Assembly: GCA_017311185.1 (NCBI GenBank)
Contig: JAESUZ010001525.1
Location: forward strand, 434,001 to 498,000
Direction of reading: 5' to 3'
Origin: Proteles cristata cristata
Taxonomy: Eukaryota; Chordata; Mammalia; Carnivora; Hyaenidae
DNA: 64,000 bases
How positions within the stretch are numbered: the stretch's first letter is position 1; the number at the start of each line of letters is the position of its first letter. The notes under the pieces were generated by a model. It was not told where the DNA came from. It made no database searches and saw only the letters and a list, made by a program, of their open reading frames with translations. Of the stretch, positions 23,105-34,297 are shown piece after piece. The position numbers and the translations under genes were made by a program.

Positions 23105-23760
23105 TATTCATCTTGGGATCATTTATTTATTCACAAATCCAGTAAATAGTTACCAAGAAGCAGTGTGTTTCAGGCATGATAATAGAGACTAAGTCTGAAA
23201 CAGGGCATGAGTTAGGTCCGGTTGCTTGCTTTCATACATCTTCCAGTTCTAGTGAGTACCTGAGAATACAGTATAATAGGGGCTGTGTTAAGGAGACCAT
23301 AAGATGCCAAAGAGCCTTTAGGAGATGAATCAAATTCAAATTTGGATGGTCAGGGAAGACTTTCTGAGAGATATTTCATATGAAACCAGAATTAGTTATG
23401 CAGAGCAAGAAGCATAAAAGAATGTTGTTGACAGAATAAAGGGGTTCTCAAGAGGTGAAAACAGAGAGAGAGTGTAAGCATTTGTGACTTCCAAGTATTG
23501 AAATACATTTAGTGTGGATGCATTGTTGAATTCCAGGTGGCCATGAGAATTAAGAAGAGTGGAAAGGACTCGAAAGCCTGAGAATGTAGAGCCTTGAAAC
23601 CATGTAAAGAGGTTGAGAATTATCTCAAGATGAGATTAAAACCCCTTTCAAGGACTTTCAATAGAAAAGTGACATGAATAAGTTTATGTTTATCATTCCT
23701 GCTGTGGGTATATGAGGTTGAGGATTTGGATGAAATACAGACATCACAGAGAGTACACAA
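23105..23760 (-). mobile_element. L2 LINE fragment, antisense
   Basis: Antisense L2: 'ttatttattcacaaatccagtaaatagttacc' start, 'ggggctgtgttaaggagacc', 'ggtcagggaagactttctgagagatatttcatatgaaacc', 'agagccttgaaaccatgtaaagagg' and 'gtgacatgaataagtttatgttt'. These follow L2 3' UTR and ORF2-end order read backwards. Heavily diverged, non-coding. Confidence 0.75.
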
Positions 23761-25951
23761 GATTCTTTATTACTAAATTTAAAAATTGATTTCTAATTTT
23801 TTATGACTTCCTCCCACCTTTATCTTAATCTAAAACTAGACTGCCATATTAGTCTAGGGAAGATAAAACTTCTTCTCTGTCATTTTAGAATGAAAACAAT
23901 TGGCAAGTTAGAGGAATAAAGATTCCACCTTAATCTTGATAAATAATGGTTTAATGATTATAACTTCAAAAAAGGAATAGACAGTCTTGAGAAGTAAGTG
24001 CCCATTCCTGGAAATACATTTGCAGAGGTAAAAAGACTGCTAATAAAAGGATGTTGAAGAAGAGATTTCTGTGTTGTCAGAAGGTGGGACTAAATGATCC
24101 CTAGAGTTTTTGTTTTCTGGTTCTTACCTTATTTTAAGGTTCTATTTGCTTGAATTATGGGTCACCAGAGTTCTAATACAATTTTGATAGCTACAATGTT
24201 TTAAGTTGTTGAATCATTCCTACTTTTTTTTCTACACATAAAGGGTAAGGTTTTTTCAGATGTTAAGATGCCGTGTATTCCTTACTATGGGACATGCAGT
24301 GGAGGAAGTTAGGAAATGAATCGTTTGTATGCTGGCCTGAATTTTTATAGACCATGATGCCTGGCACAGGATTATTTTTTGGCTGCAGGTAGTGAAAGCT
24401 TTTGAAATTGCTGCTCTGTTTTAAAAATATCTTGGAGAAATAAAAATAGCAATATTACTCAAAGATGTAATCTAAGATATAACACTTCCAAAGGCCTTAC
24501 TGTATACTTTTGGGTACAGTAGTACTTACCCAATTAACTACATTTACAACCAAAACACTCTATCCTATTTTTTTTTAATCTCCCTCCTTGAAATGCATTC
24601 ACCTATGAATAAATGAACAAATGTGTTGGAGATTCATGGTTGATATAATAGATAATTTTCCATGGGCTTAAAAGGAAGATAAAGGGAACACGAGCTTAGC
24701 AATCTTTCAATTGTCAGTGGTATTTAGGATTTTAGTCGGTTTTAATTCTGTGCCTTTTCACAGTAATATCAAATTCACCGTGCATAATGGAGACATTACT
24801 TATTATAAATCACACTCCAGGTAAACTGAGTTAGGATAACTTCGTTTCTATCTATATCATGCTACATATTTTTTTTACTTAAAAAGCTTTTCGTATCCCC
24901 AAGATGTATTTAACATAGCTTGATAAGACATACTTCCTTTTGTGCCTGAGAACAGTACCACAAGAGATTGTTACCAGTTTGATAAAGATTTAGGACAAGA
25001 CTTTGAGGATCAAGTAAACAGTTACTTACTCCCATGTACCTCAATCTAATGTTGAAACTTGTGATAAATTAACTCACCTCTCATGCTCAGAGGACCAAAT
25101 AATTCTTCAGTGTGCAGGGAAAATGTTCTGTTAGGATTATTAGAAAAATGATGGGGGGGGATGTCCATATGAGACAAATTATAATTAAAAATGTATAAAT
25201 AATTGTTGTAGAGAGTACTGCTATCGTGAGCTGATATCCTGCACTAAGGTGTATCCAACAGAGATAGCTGGACTTTCTCATTAGTTCTCTCTACTCTGTA
25301 CCCTATTTGTTGTTCTAGAAGAAGGAGGTAGAGTCCTCCCCAATAAATAAGAAATATGGTTTGTGATGGTGATTTTCTGTTGTGAATGGAGCAGAAATTA
25401 TGGGAAATATGCAGAAGGAGGTTTCTGCTGGCTGTGCTTAAGAAGACACACTACTAAGCACCCTCTTAATCCCAATGAAGGGCAAAAAAAATTACATGGA
25501 CTTTTGAATAGAAATTTCTTTGATCTTAACAAAATCCAGTTTTATTCAGGATAGCATATATCCCTCTACATTCTGTGAAACTTAAGGGAACTTGAATTAA
25601 GGATCCAAGATCTAGAAGTTGGCTTGTTTGATCTTAAAGCAGTGATATTTCTTGACAGTTATTGACTCAGTAATGGGAATATACGCCAAAGAGTTATAAC
25701 AAGGAGAGGATTGGGGGGGATTCATATTAAGGTCTTCCTTGGTTTTCTGGGATAATATTTAAGAATGAGTTTCTCGTATATTGGTTTGGAAAGGTTAGGT
25801 TATTGGTGGGTTACAATAACAAAGGTTTATATACTTTTCACATTAATTTCCATCACACATGGGATAGTAGTTTTCCTCTGTGCTATCCTCTCTATAGGAC
25901 ATGGGCTGGCAAAGCAGTCATGAACCAGAGCAATACTCATGACTATACCAG
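23761..25951. other. unassigned AT-rich DNA
   Basis: More than 2 kb without a recognised repeat. It contains a short G run at about 25151-25159 and an 81-87% AT character in places. The frames at 25087-25281 and 25363-25554 have no domain. Confidence 0.5.
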
Positions 25952-25967
25952 TAGAAAATGGCCTTTA

Positions 25968-26136
25968 AAATTTTTTTAGTGTTTGTTACTTTTTAAATAT
26001 AATTTATTGTCAAATTGGCTAACATGCAGTGTGTAGAGTGTGCTCTTGGTTTTGGGGGTAGATTTCCGTGGTACATTTCTTACATACAACACACAGTGCT
26101 CATCTCAACAAGTGCCCTCCTCAGTGCCCAACACCT
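25968..26136 (-). mobile_element. short L1 3' end, antisense, with target duplication
   Basis: 'aatataatttattgtcaaattggctaacatgcagtg' and 'acatacaacacacagtgctcatctcaacaagtgccctcctcagtgccc' are the antisense 3' terminus of carnivoran L1. An exact 16 bp duplication, tagaaaatggccttta, lies at 25952-25967 and 26137-26152. Severely 5'-truncated (169 bp). Confidence 0.95.
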
Positions 26137-26152
26137 TAGAAAATGGCCTTTA

Positions 26153-27046
26153 GATCCCACACCCAAAATCAACTTACATTATTTCTAATCATGTTCTACT
26201 AGCGATGAGTCACAGGACCACATCCAACTTCAAGGGAGCAGGGGTATGCAAATCTGTCTGTTCCAGGAAAGAAACCAGAGATACTTACTGGCCAATGCTA
26301 ACGAATACCACAGTTTTCCTCTGGCATCATCACTTGCCTTGCCACTGGACAGCATGGGACAGAAGAGGACATTGCCAAGAGAATTGATCCAGAGACTGTA
26401 GATTTAGAAAGCTCATCCTTAAAGCCCATCCTACCTCTATAATTTCTAGCTGTCTGAATTGATAAATTTGGACAGCTTTTAAGCCAGTTATCTGTTGAGT
26501 TTTCTGTAACTTGCAGCCAAAATGACCTAATGGATACGTATTTACTACAAAGTCCTGTTTTGAGTCAGCATCATCTGCCATGCGCCATTTAAAGAAAGGA
26601 GATAGAGCAGTTTATTATTCAGGCTAAGTTCACTCTTTGGGATCTTAGGTTCCATTGAGATTTACACTGGAAATTCTGGGTGGTAAAAAGTAAATTCATT
26701 CTAAGCTCTGCACACATGTAATGTACCAGTCATTTATGCTTCACTCAAACCTTTTTCCTTTATGTCATATATAAAATTCCTAGAAATAAGCAAAGGAGAA
26801 CTTTCTACGTCTCAGTTCAGAAATTGCATAGAAAGACAGATGCCTGCCATTTATTTCTTGGCTTTGGACTTTGGCATGATTGGCAATTGGACATTGGGGA
26901 TCTGGCTGTCACATCAAATTCTATTTTGAATGTCACAGAGAAGAAACAGTTTTAGCAGGAGCTCATGCCATATTATAAACTTGATCTAGGGTATATTTTT
27001 GATCCATTCTGAATTATGTCTTAAAACTGTAAAGGCCAGTTAAAAC
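26153..27046. other. unassigned DNA, possibly old LTR-derived
   Basis: The block 26200-26320 ('aacttcaagggagcaggggtatgcaaatctgtctgttcc') has a vague resemblance to an old LTR-type repeat that I cannot name. The rest is unrecognised. Confidence 0.35.
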
Positions 27047-27191
27047 TTCCTTTCTTTTCCTTCCCTTCCCTTCCCTCCCCTTCCCGTCCCTTCCCTTCCC
27101 TTCCCTTCCCTTCCCTTCCTGTCCTGTCCCTTCCCGTCCCTTCCCTTCCCTTCCCGTCCCTTCTCGTCCCTTCCCATCCCTTCCCTTCCCC
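27047..27191 (+). repeat. (CCCTT)n pentanucleotide satellite, (AAGGG)n on the minus strand
   Basis: About 145 bases of TTCCC/CCCTT units with recurrent CCCGT, CCTGT and CCCAT variants. The minus strand is G-rich with GGG runs every five bases. Confidence 0.97.
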
Positions 27192-27640
27192 TAGCAATTC
27201 AGTGCTATAACTTTTAGGGGAAGTAATGACAGAGTGAGTCAGAAATTAGATCTGTGCAGAAAACCAATAGATCCCTTGCATTTCCTCCACTTTACTCCTT
27301 CACTAAGCATTTTCTCACTCCCAACTCCACACTCATCAAAAATGGGGTTGTATGCCTTTTCTAACCCCCATAGAAGATGGTTTTTTTTAACATAGCAATT
27401 TTCATACTTTGAATAATTTTCCTGTTTACATATCTTACCCCCCATCCCAAGTACCTGGAGCTCCTTGGAGGGTGTATGGTATGTATGTTTTGGTTGATTT
27501 GTACTAGATAGAATTTCAAGTACATGTGAACATATGACAGATAATAGAAAAGTCCAAAGTGATGGTATTATATGGAAGAAGAAACTGTAAAACATAAGAT
27601 ATTAACATAAATGAGGCTCAAAATGCAAACCATGACATTG
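27192..27640. other. unassigned DNA
   Basis: A 118-codon minus-strand frame (27239-27595) covers most of this stretch. It has no recognisable domain and no supporting splice or promoter context, so I do not call it a gene. Confidence 0.5.
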
Positions 27641-28330
27641 TGACTAGTAGCCACTTGCCCTGAATCCCCTTGTTCCATCTTCAGAGACAAGATCCTGGAT
27701 TGACCCAGGGTAGTAGTTTTTATTTTTTCAAATTTGGCTTTCATTTCTACATAAGTATTTCAATGGAAATTTGATGTTTGCCTCTCTAATATTAATTTTC
27801 TCCTCCCAGCTTCTTAACAGTATTCCATATTTCCCAGCTAGGTAGATGAGTAGAATTGATCTCACTCCCAGTGTCCGTGATATGGTCTCAATTTCCCGAA
27901 GTACTTCAACGTATGTGAGCTTCCTGTCCATAGCAATGGATTCAGACATGGGCACAAGACCCAAAATAGGTCAATAAGAGTCAATGAGGCTCAATAAAAG
28001 CTGTTTAATTAAGCTACAGGAAAGCAGATTGTTTCTTCCCAAAGTGAACACAGACGAGTGTGATACTGCAAATATACTGATGTCCATCTTGAGATCATGT
28101 AGAAATAGCCTTACTGAGTAGGAAGCCAATACTGAGAAAGCGTTGCTGAGAAATGCCGGTGGTTGTGGGGTGTTTGTGGGGAGGCGGAGCCGATTGATTG
28201 ACTGGCAGATTGTTAACCTGAGAAAGTAGGAAGTCTTGCTAAGAAAAGGAGACTAAAATAAAAAATGAGTGTGAGTCACATCATTTGAGTCCTTGATAAG
28301 CCATATCGAAACTGGTTTAACCCCTGAAAT
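27640..28330. mobile_element. ancient LTR-like interspersed repeat
   Basis: 'atagcaatggattcagacatgggcacaagacccaaaataggtcaat', 'tccatcttgagatcatgtagaaatagcctt' and 'gaggaagccaatactgagaaagc'-like motifs are in the order of a widespread mammalian LTR-type repeat. Family name and exact ends are uncertain. Confidence 0.45.
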
Positions 28331-29264
28331 CATTAGTAACTTACGGCACATGTGTGTGTGTGGTGGGGGGAGGGGTATTGCTTGTATCTAGTCCAGAAAT
28401 TTTAAGGCCAAAACCCTACTCAAAGGAAATGTGTGCATTTTATTTTAAGCTTTCATGTTGTGCATTGGGAGGAAAGTCAATATGGGAGGTCAAGCTGTAG
28501 TCCAGCTTATATTTCAGTATGAAACTGGAATAACTGTTTCTTTAGATTGAACAGTATCATTACCATCATATAGTCTACTGCTTTTTGCCCCCAAATTTTT
28601 CCAGCAAATCTTTTGAAGCTTTAATATTCATTAGTGTCTTGGAAACATAACTTTAGGGTATTTGAAGAGTCAGATGTATTAAATTGTGCCCCCAATTTTT
28701 CCATACAGTAGAGAGATAAAAGTGAGGCTTTTAAAGGCCCTATTCTTTTTCTTTTGTGACTCCTTGAGAAAGATACTCATAAAGGATAAAATGGAATTGT
28801 GTGTACAAAGTGTGTGCACAGATCAATCTGAAATGATTCGAAAGGGCCTAGGAAAGTGAGTGAGATAAAAGAAAGTTGGCCACCATAGCTTGTATTTGCT
28901 CAGAACTTGCAGTAATTTTGGCTTCATCTGTGTAAGAACAAGAATTTGTATACATCCATTAATTTATTAAATATACTATCTCAATTTTACTTTTATCTTT
29001 TTTTCTCTTTTGCTTAAATGACAAAAACAAAGTTTGCCCCCAAATTAAATAAAGGCCATAACCTTATGGAATTCATTATTTGTACATTTTGTACGTCATC
29101 CAGTGTGTACTAAATGTGGGCACTAAAATAGTCACCAGTGGCAAATTATATATATGGATCAGTATTTTTATCCAGGAAGAGGCAGCGCCACACATAAAAC
29201 TAATCTTTTTTTTTTTTTTTTCTTTTTTAACAAGGCAATACCTACTGGTGCTTAAAAATACCCA
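28331..29264. other. unassigned DNA
   Basis: Contains a short (TG)n plus G-rich run at about 28351-28374 and a T-rich run at 29201-29228. No gene recognised. Confidence 0.5.
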
Positions 29265-29440
29265 TTTTGGAAACCAATGAAGCAGGGCTTGAATCCCGAC
29301 TTCTGTATTTCTCATCTGTGTGACTTCTCCAAGCTTTGCCATCTGTAAATTGGAAATAAAAGTGGTATTTCCCACATAGGTTTGCAGTGAGGATTAAAAG
29401 AGACAATTTATTCAAAGTGTTTGTGTCAAACACTGAGCTC
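29265..29440 (-). mobile_element. MIR SINE, antisense
   Basis: 'gggcttgaatcccgacttctgtatttctcatctgtgtgacttctccaagctttgccatctgtaaattggaaataaaagtgg' and 'cacataggtttgcagtgaggattaaaagagac' are antisense MIR motifs in order. Confidence 0.85.
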
Positions 29441-29790
29441 AGAAGTGAAAGCAAGTCCTGGTGAATATAAAGTGGAAGATTTAAAAGAATTCTTACCACC
29501 AAACAAAAAATAAGAAACAAGAGACACAAGGAACCTCTGTGGTGGTTATCTTTGTTACATCGATTGTGGTGAGGGTGTCACAGGTGCTTGCTTATTCCCA
29601 AAATTATCACATTATCTCTATTAATGCACTTCTTTTTCAATTATATCTCAAGAAAGCTGTTCTCAAAAGGCATAAAGAAAGTCAAAGACAGCTTTACAAA
29701 GGAAGTGAAAGTGAGCAGAATTTCCTAATTCAATATATATTTATTGATTAAAAACCATGGGCTGTAGAGTAAATCTCCCAGGATTTGAAT
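29441..29790. other. unassigned DNA
   Basis: Nothing recognised. A 70-codon + frame at 29539-29751 has no domain. Confidence 0.55.
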
Positions 29791-30535
29791 TTCAATTTTT
29801 CCAGTGAAGCCTTTATTATAAAATGTATCATACATACAAAAAATGTACAAAATGTGTTATGTGTATATATTCACATATATAAACATAGTAAGATGAACAT
29901 TTGGAATCCACCCACCAGATTCCGAATTAGAACCTGTATATGGTCTCTTCCTGTGTCATAGGGCACTCCTTCCCCCTCACAGGTAATGAACAGTCTTTGA
30001 TCGCTTCTTTGCTTTCCTTTATAGTTTTCCCTCTGATCATATATATTGGTATATTAGTATACCTAATCGCTATATTATTTGTCTTTTCTATTTTTGAACA
30101 TTATATAAAGTAATAGTGTATGCCATTTACTAGAAACTTGGCATTGCTTTTGTTCTTGAGTGCCATTCTTACAGATCTATAAATGAAGGTATACTTCATT
30201 CAATTCATTGTTGTGTAATATTTTTTATATTAACAAAACCATATAGCAATTTATTTATTGTCCTGTTGATAGTGCTTTTTCCTGGGTTTTGGCTATTTTA
30301 GGGAATTAAAAACAGTTTATGAATATTCATGCCCATGTCTCCAGTCACACAAGTAAGAGTTTCTCTTAAGGTATATATACTTAGTGGTAGAATTACTAAA
30401 TCAAACTTACTACTTAATGCCAAAACTATTGCCAAAGTGGTTGTAATAAATGACTTTCCCCACTTGCATTGAATGAGAAATTTAATTTCTCCAGCCTCAC
30501 CAACACCTAATGTTTGATTTGATTTTGGCACAAAG
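29791..30535 (-). mobile_element. L1 LINE, old, antisense 3' region
   Basis: Antisense L1M-type 3' UTR and ORF2-end landmarks: 'ggaatccacccaccagattccgaattagaacc', 'tttttgaacattatataaagtaatagtg', 'gttttggctattttagggaattaaaaacag', 'tagtggtagaattactaaatc' and 'gccaaagtggttgtaataaa'. Degraded. Confidence 0.72.
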
Positions 30536-30537
30536 CC

Positions 30538-30558
30538 TTTTTTTTTTTTTTTTTTTTT
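30538..30558 (+). repeat. poly-T run
   Basis: About 21 consecutive T residues, followed by a short G/T-rich near-duplication (two 'tggggtgggc' units at 30560-30590). Confidence 0.9.
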
Positions 30559-30629
30559 GGTGGGGTGGGCTAATTAGATGGGGTGGGCATTTAGATGAGT
30601 GCAAAATACTACATCACTGCATTTTTCCT

Positions 30630-31462
30630 TTAGGGAGGTATAATTAATTACACCTTTATGGAGATATAATTAATAATTTAAAACTGCAAATCAAGGTATA
30701 CAACTTGATAACCTAATACTCATACAGATTAAGAAATATCACAGTAGAGATAATTAAATATTCATTGTCTCACATAGTTCTCTTTTCTCTCATTTCCCCT
30801 TCCTTCCTTCCTTTCTTATGCAGTATTGAGAACAATTAGGATCTACACTGTCAGAAATTTTTATTAGACAATACAGTGTTGAAAACAAAAGTTATATTGT
30901 TGTACATTAAATCTTCAGAACTAATTTGCCAGAAACTTTGTATAGCTTGACCAACATCTCTTTATTTCCTTCTCCCTGCAGCATCTGGCATCCACCATTC
31001 ATTCTCTTTCATGAATTCAAATATTTTGGATTCCACATATAAGTGAGATCACGCAGTATTTAATTTGCCAGAAACTTTGGATAGCTTGACCAACATCTCC
31101 CCGTTTCCTTCTCCCTGTAGCCCCTGGCATCCACCATTCATTCTCTATCATGAATTCAAATATTTTGGATTCCACATATAAGTGAGATCACGCAGTATTT
31201 GTCTTCCTTTCTTTGGCTTATTTCATTTAGTATAATGCTATCTACATTCATCCATGTTCTTTCAAATGGCAGGATTTCCTTTGTCTTTTTGGCTAAATAA
31301 TATTCCTATGTGTATAATTTCCTTCATCTATTCATTAGTGAAGGACACTTGAGTTGTTTCCCAGTCTTGACTATTGTGAATGACACTGAAATTAACATGA
31401 AGATTCTGATTTCATTTTCTTTAGACAAGTATTCAGAGGAGGGATTGCTGGATCATAAAGCA
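30630..31462 (-). mobile_element. L1 LINE, antisense, with internal tandem duplication
   Basis: Antisense L1 motifs: 'tgtacattaaatcttcagaact', 'ccctgcagcatctggcatccaccattc', 'tggattccacatataagtgagatcac', 'tttcatttagtataatgctatc', 'gaaggacacttgagttgtttccc' and 'gggattgctggatcataaag'. The copy carries a 139 bp tandem duplication at 30922-31199. Confidence 0.85.
30922..31199. repeat. 139 bp tandem duplication inside the L1
   Basis: Units 30922-31060 and 31061-31199 are adjacent and differ at about nine positions, so the duplication is not recent. Confidence 0.97.
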
Positions 31463-31523
31463 TTCAATGGACATAGCACTCTGAACACATCTGATCTCAT
31501 CTGATTTTGGAAGCTAAAGATCG
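31463..31523 (+). pseudogene. 5S rRNA pseudogene, 5' half only
   Basis: The segment 'ggacatagcac', 'ctgaac', 'ctgatctcatctgat', 'ggaagctaa' aligns without gaps over about 50 bases to the first half of mammalian 5S rRNA at roughly 80% identity. Most differences are C-to-T or G-to-A changes. It stops near 5S position 61, so the internal promoter (position 50 onward) is mostly missing and it cannot be functional. Confidence 0.75.
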
Positions 31524-31696
31524 TCCATTGTCCTTTGTCCTTAGTTAAAATTTTCTTACTGGATCTTACAACAAAATGAATACCTTTGTTTTCAATGCCA
31601 TAGAGTCTTCTGGATATCCTGTATGAAATAGGCAGTCTGTTTGGCTTCAGCCTGGACTGATGTACAGCTCTTTCCTACTTGGGTATCATTCCTAGT

Positions 31697-32238
31697 TGAG
31701 AGCCCGTCGGAGGCCAGCTCCGGCATGTCCAGGGGTCCCTGAAGGATGGACAGTGTCAGCGAGAGAGAGAGTGAGAGAGCCCAGGAGATTCTTTCTGATC
31801 ACCAGGCAGGCATCTCTGCTCTGACTGGGGTTCAACTTTATTTTATAAGTGTTTGGGGGATGGCACAGAAGTGGCATTTGGCTTAGACAATGATTTCTGA
31901 TAATAAACTTCTTTGATATGTAAGAATTTCCCAGAACATATTTGTAGAAGACTCATGCATAACCTTTATCAATAGTGATTGAGGTAGGGGATTTAGATGC
32001 TTATGTTATGGGGAAGGAAGGCATCTTTAGCATACCAGACAATGTTTTTAGCATAAAAGCGTGAAGTTACTTCTTTGTGAGCAGGGGTCAAACAGGTCTT
32101 TCAGGAAACACCTTTGCTCTCATAATCACAAAAGAAGAAGTTCCTCAATAGGTTACTCCACAGGGAGCAATCAGCATATTCAAGGCCAGAATAAGTCACT
32201 CCAAATACTTGATAACAAATGCCTTGAGGTGGGGGGCA
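31697..32238 (-). mobile_element. solo LTR, probably class II (ERVK-like)
   Basis: It starts tgagagccc and ends ggggca, i.e. TG...CA. The minus strand has an AAAATAAAG polyadenylation-signal region (complement of 31834-31844) followed by a GA/CT-rich U5. Flanking hexamers cctagt (31691-31696) and tctagt (32239-32244) are a likely 6 bp duplication with one change, and 6 bp suits class II. No internal sequence is attached, so it is a solo LTR. Confidence 0.65.
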
Positions 32239-33185
32239 TCTAGTGCTCCAGACAGAAACAATTGGGTGATTAACTCTAAATTAGGCTCTTTGCCTCAAGG
32301 CCAGAATCAAGCCCCCTTTATTATGTAAGTCTTGGATCAGCAAGACCCTTAGGAAAATCCTTTTGACAGTTATCCACAATGCTATCATATGAAGTCTCTT
32401 CGGAAAGGCAAGGACATGCCTTTCCTTAAGAGCAATCTGGGTGGGGAATATCTGTCTGATCTGGAATATTGTGAGACCTGGTCAATACCAGTAGTGTCAT
32501 TTCCAACATGAGCCAGTAGTAACAGAAGGAGATACCAGTTTTCATTCCTCATGGCAGGAGCTGTACAAACACTGCCATTTCCTTGCTGTGACTGCCATCC
32601 AGAGAGGTTGGTGCGGCTCCCGGCAAGAGCCATTTGGAATGTACTACCCACAGAGTCTGAAGAGGTCAACCAGATCTTCTTCTTCATGGGTAGAGATAAA
32701 AGATGCAGTGGTCTATCCTTTACTTAAGAGACAGTGTCTCCCACCATGACCACTTGAACCTAAATATTATAGGTGTGGTTGGCCCCTGAACCAAGATAGG
32801 ATTTATCTTTCCCTCTCTGGACTGCATGTGTTTTACCAATGCCTTCAGCATATTAACCACTTGTTATTCCTCTAGCCCTATTGGCTTAATCTTATTGAGG
32901 TAATAGACCAACATGATGTACTCTGGTACCTATAGTTTCCAAATTTCTTTGTACTGTATTATGACAGAGATCAGGAGAGTAGGCTAGCTTTGGAGCAAAG
33001 CTGTAATTATATATTGCTGTCTTTTATAAACTATTTCTGATTCTATTTTATTATTGAGACAGCAGAGAATCCCTTCATCAAATTGCTGGCTCTGTCTATC
33101 AACCTGAGGCAATATCAGTGTGCTCTAGCAAAGGAAAAATATCTGGCACCACAGCTTAGATCAGGGCTACTACTTGAATTAACAC

Positions 33186-33672
33186 TGTATTAGTTTCCTC
33201 AGGCTAGTGTAGCAAAGTACTACAAATTTAGCAGCTTAAAACAACAGAAATTTATTCTGTCACAGTTTTGAACATGAGAAGTCAGAAATCAAGGTGTTGG
33301 CAGGGCCACATTTCCTCTGTAACCTGTAAAGGAGGATTCTTCCTTGACTCTTGCTAGCTGCTGGTGGTTTGCCAACAATCTTTGATGTTCCTTAACTTGA
33401 AAACAGCAGTTCCATCTCCACCTGTATCATCACATGGAATTCTTTCCTACATGTCTGTCATCACCTGTCTGGTTTTCCTCTGTGTTTGTCTCTTTTCTTC
33501 CCATAAGATCACCAGTCATATTGGATTAAGGCCCTCTCCTACTCTAGTCATTTAATCTTAACCAATCCGTTTCATCTTCAATGAGCGTCTCTCCAGATAA
33601 GAGCATATACTGAGGTATTGGATATTAGGACTTCAACATATCTTTTGTGGGGAACACACTTCAACTATAACA
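33186..33672 (-). mobile_element. MLT1 MaLR solo LTR, near full length
   Basis: On the + strand it runs from 'tgtattagtttcctcaggctag' to 'acttcaactataaca', the reverse complement of an MLT1 LTR: 'cttaaaacaacagaaatttattctgtcacag', 'gaaatcaaggtgttggcagggccac', 'ccagtcatattggattaaggccc' and 'tgaggtattggatattaggacttcaacat'. About 487 bp. No exact 5 bp duplication remains. Confidence 0.9.
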
Positions 33673-34077
33673 TTTACAATAGTGCAGTTATCTTCCAGGA
33701 TCATCCAGTGTTTGCAGGGGCCATACTGGTGAATACACAATGATATGGAAATCTCCTGTGCCCTGTAAAATTGTTGAGACTGGCACTAATCCTTGCCTTC
33801 TCATGCCCTACCATGATGTGATCAACTTTTGTATTTATTATCATTGTTGGAAGTGGTTGTTTCAAGGTTTCTACTTGGCCTTCCCCTCAAACAGAGAACC
33901 AGTGTGGAGTTTGTACCAGTTGTATCAAGTATATCTGCAGATCAGTAGATCCGCTGTAACCAGACCTTGCCAGGACTCCATTTATTACTTGATCCTCCTA
34001 TACCTAACCTAGTGCCATGAGGCACTTCAAGTCTTTGGGTCTCAGTGTCAATGCAGACTCTCAGATGCATAGTTTTC

Positions 34078-34297
34078 TTTTTTTTTTTTTCTACATTTTT
34101 ATTTATTTCTAGGAGAGAGAGAGACAGCGTGAGCAGGGGAGGTCAGAGAGGGAGGGAGATACAGACTCTGAAGTAGGCTCCAGGCTCTGAGCTGGCAGTC
34201 AGCACAGAGCCCGATGCGGGGCTCAAACCCACCAACTGCGAGATCATGACCTAAGCGAAAGTCGGACGCTTAACCAACTAAGCCACCCAGGCACCCC
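34078..34297 (-). mobile_element. SINEC element, young subfamily, antisense
   Basis: Reverse copy with the 'tttctaggag' tail junction and 'gagctggcagtcagcacagagcccgatgcgg' body of the young subfamily, ending 'acccaggcacccc'. The 12 bp duplication tgcatagttttc lies at 34066-34077 and 34298-34309. It ends the SINE-free stretch. Confidence 0.96.

Noticed and set aside
27239..27595. 118-codon minus-strand frame
   Set aside because: No domain, no promoter or splice context, and neighbouring DNA is a simple satellite and an old repeat.
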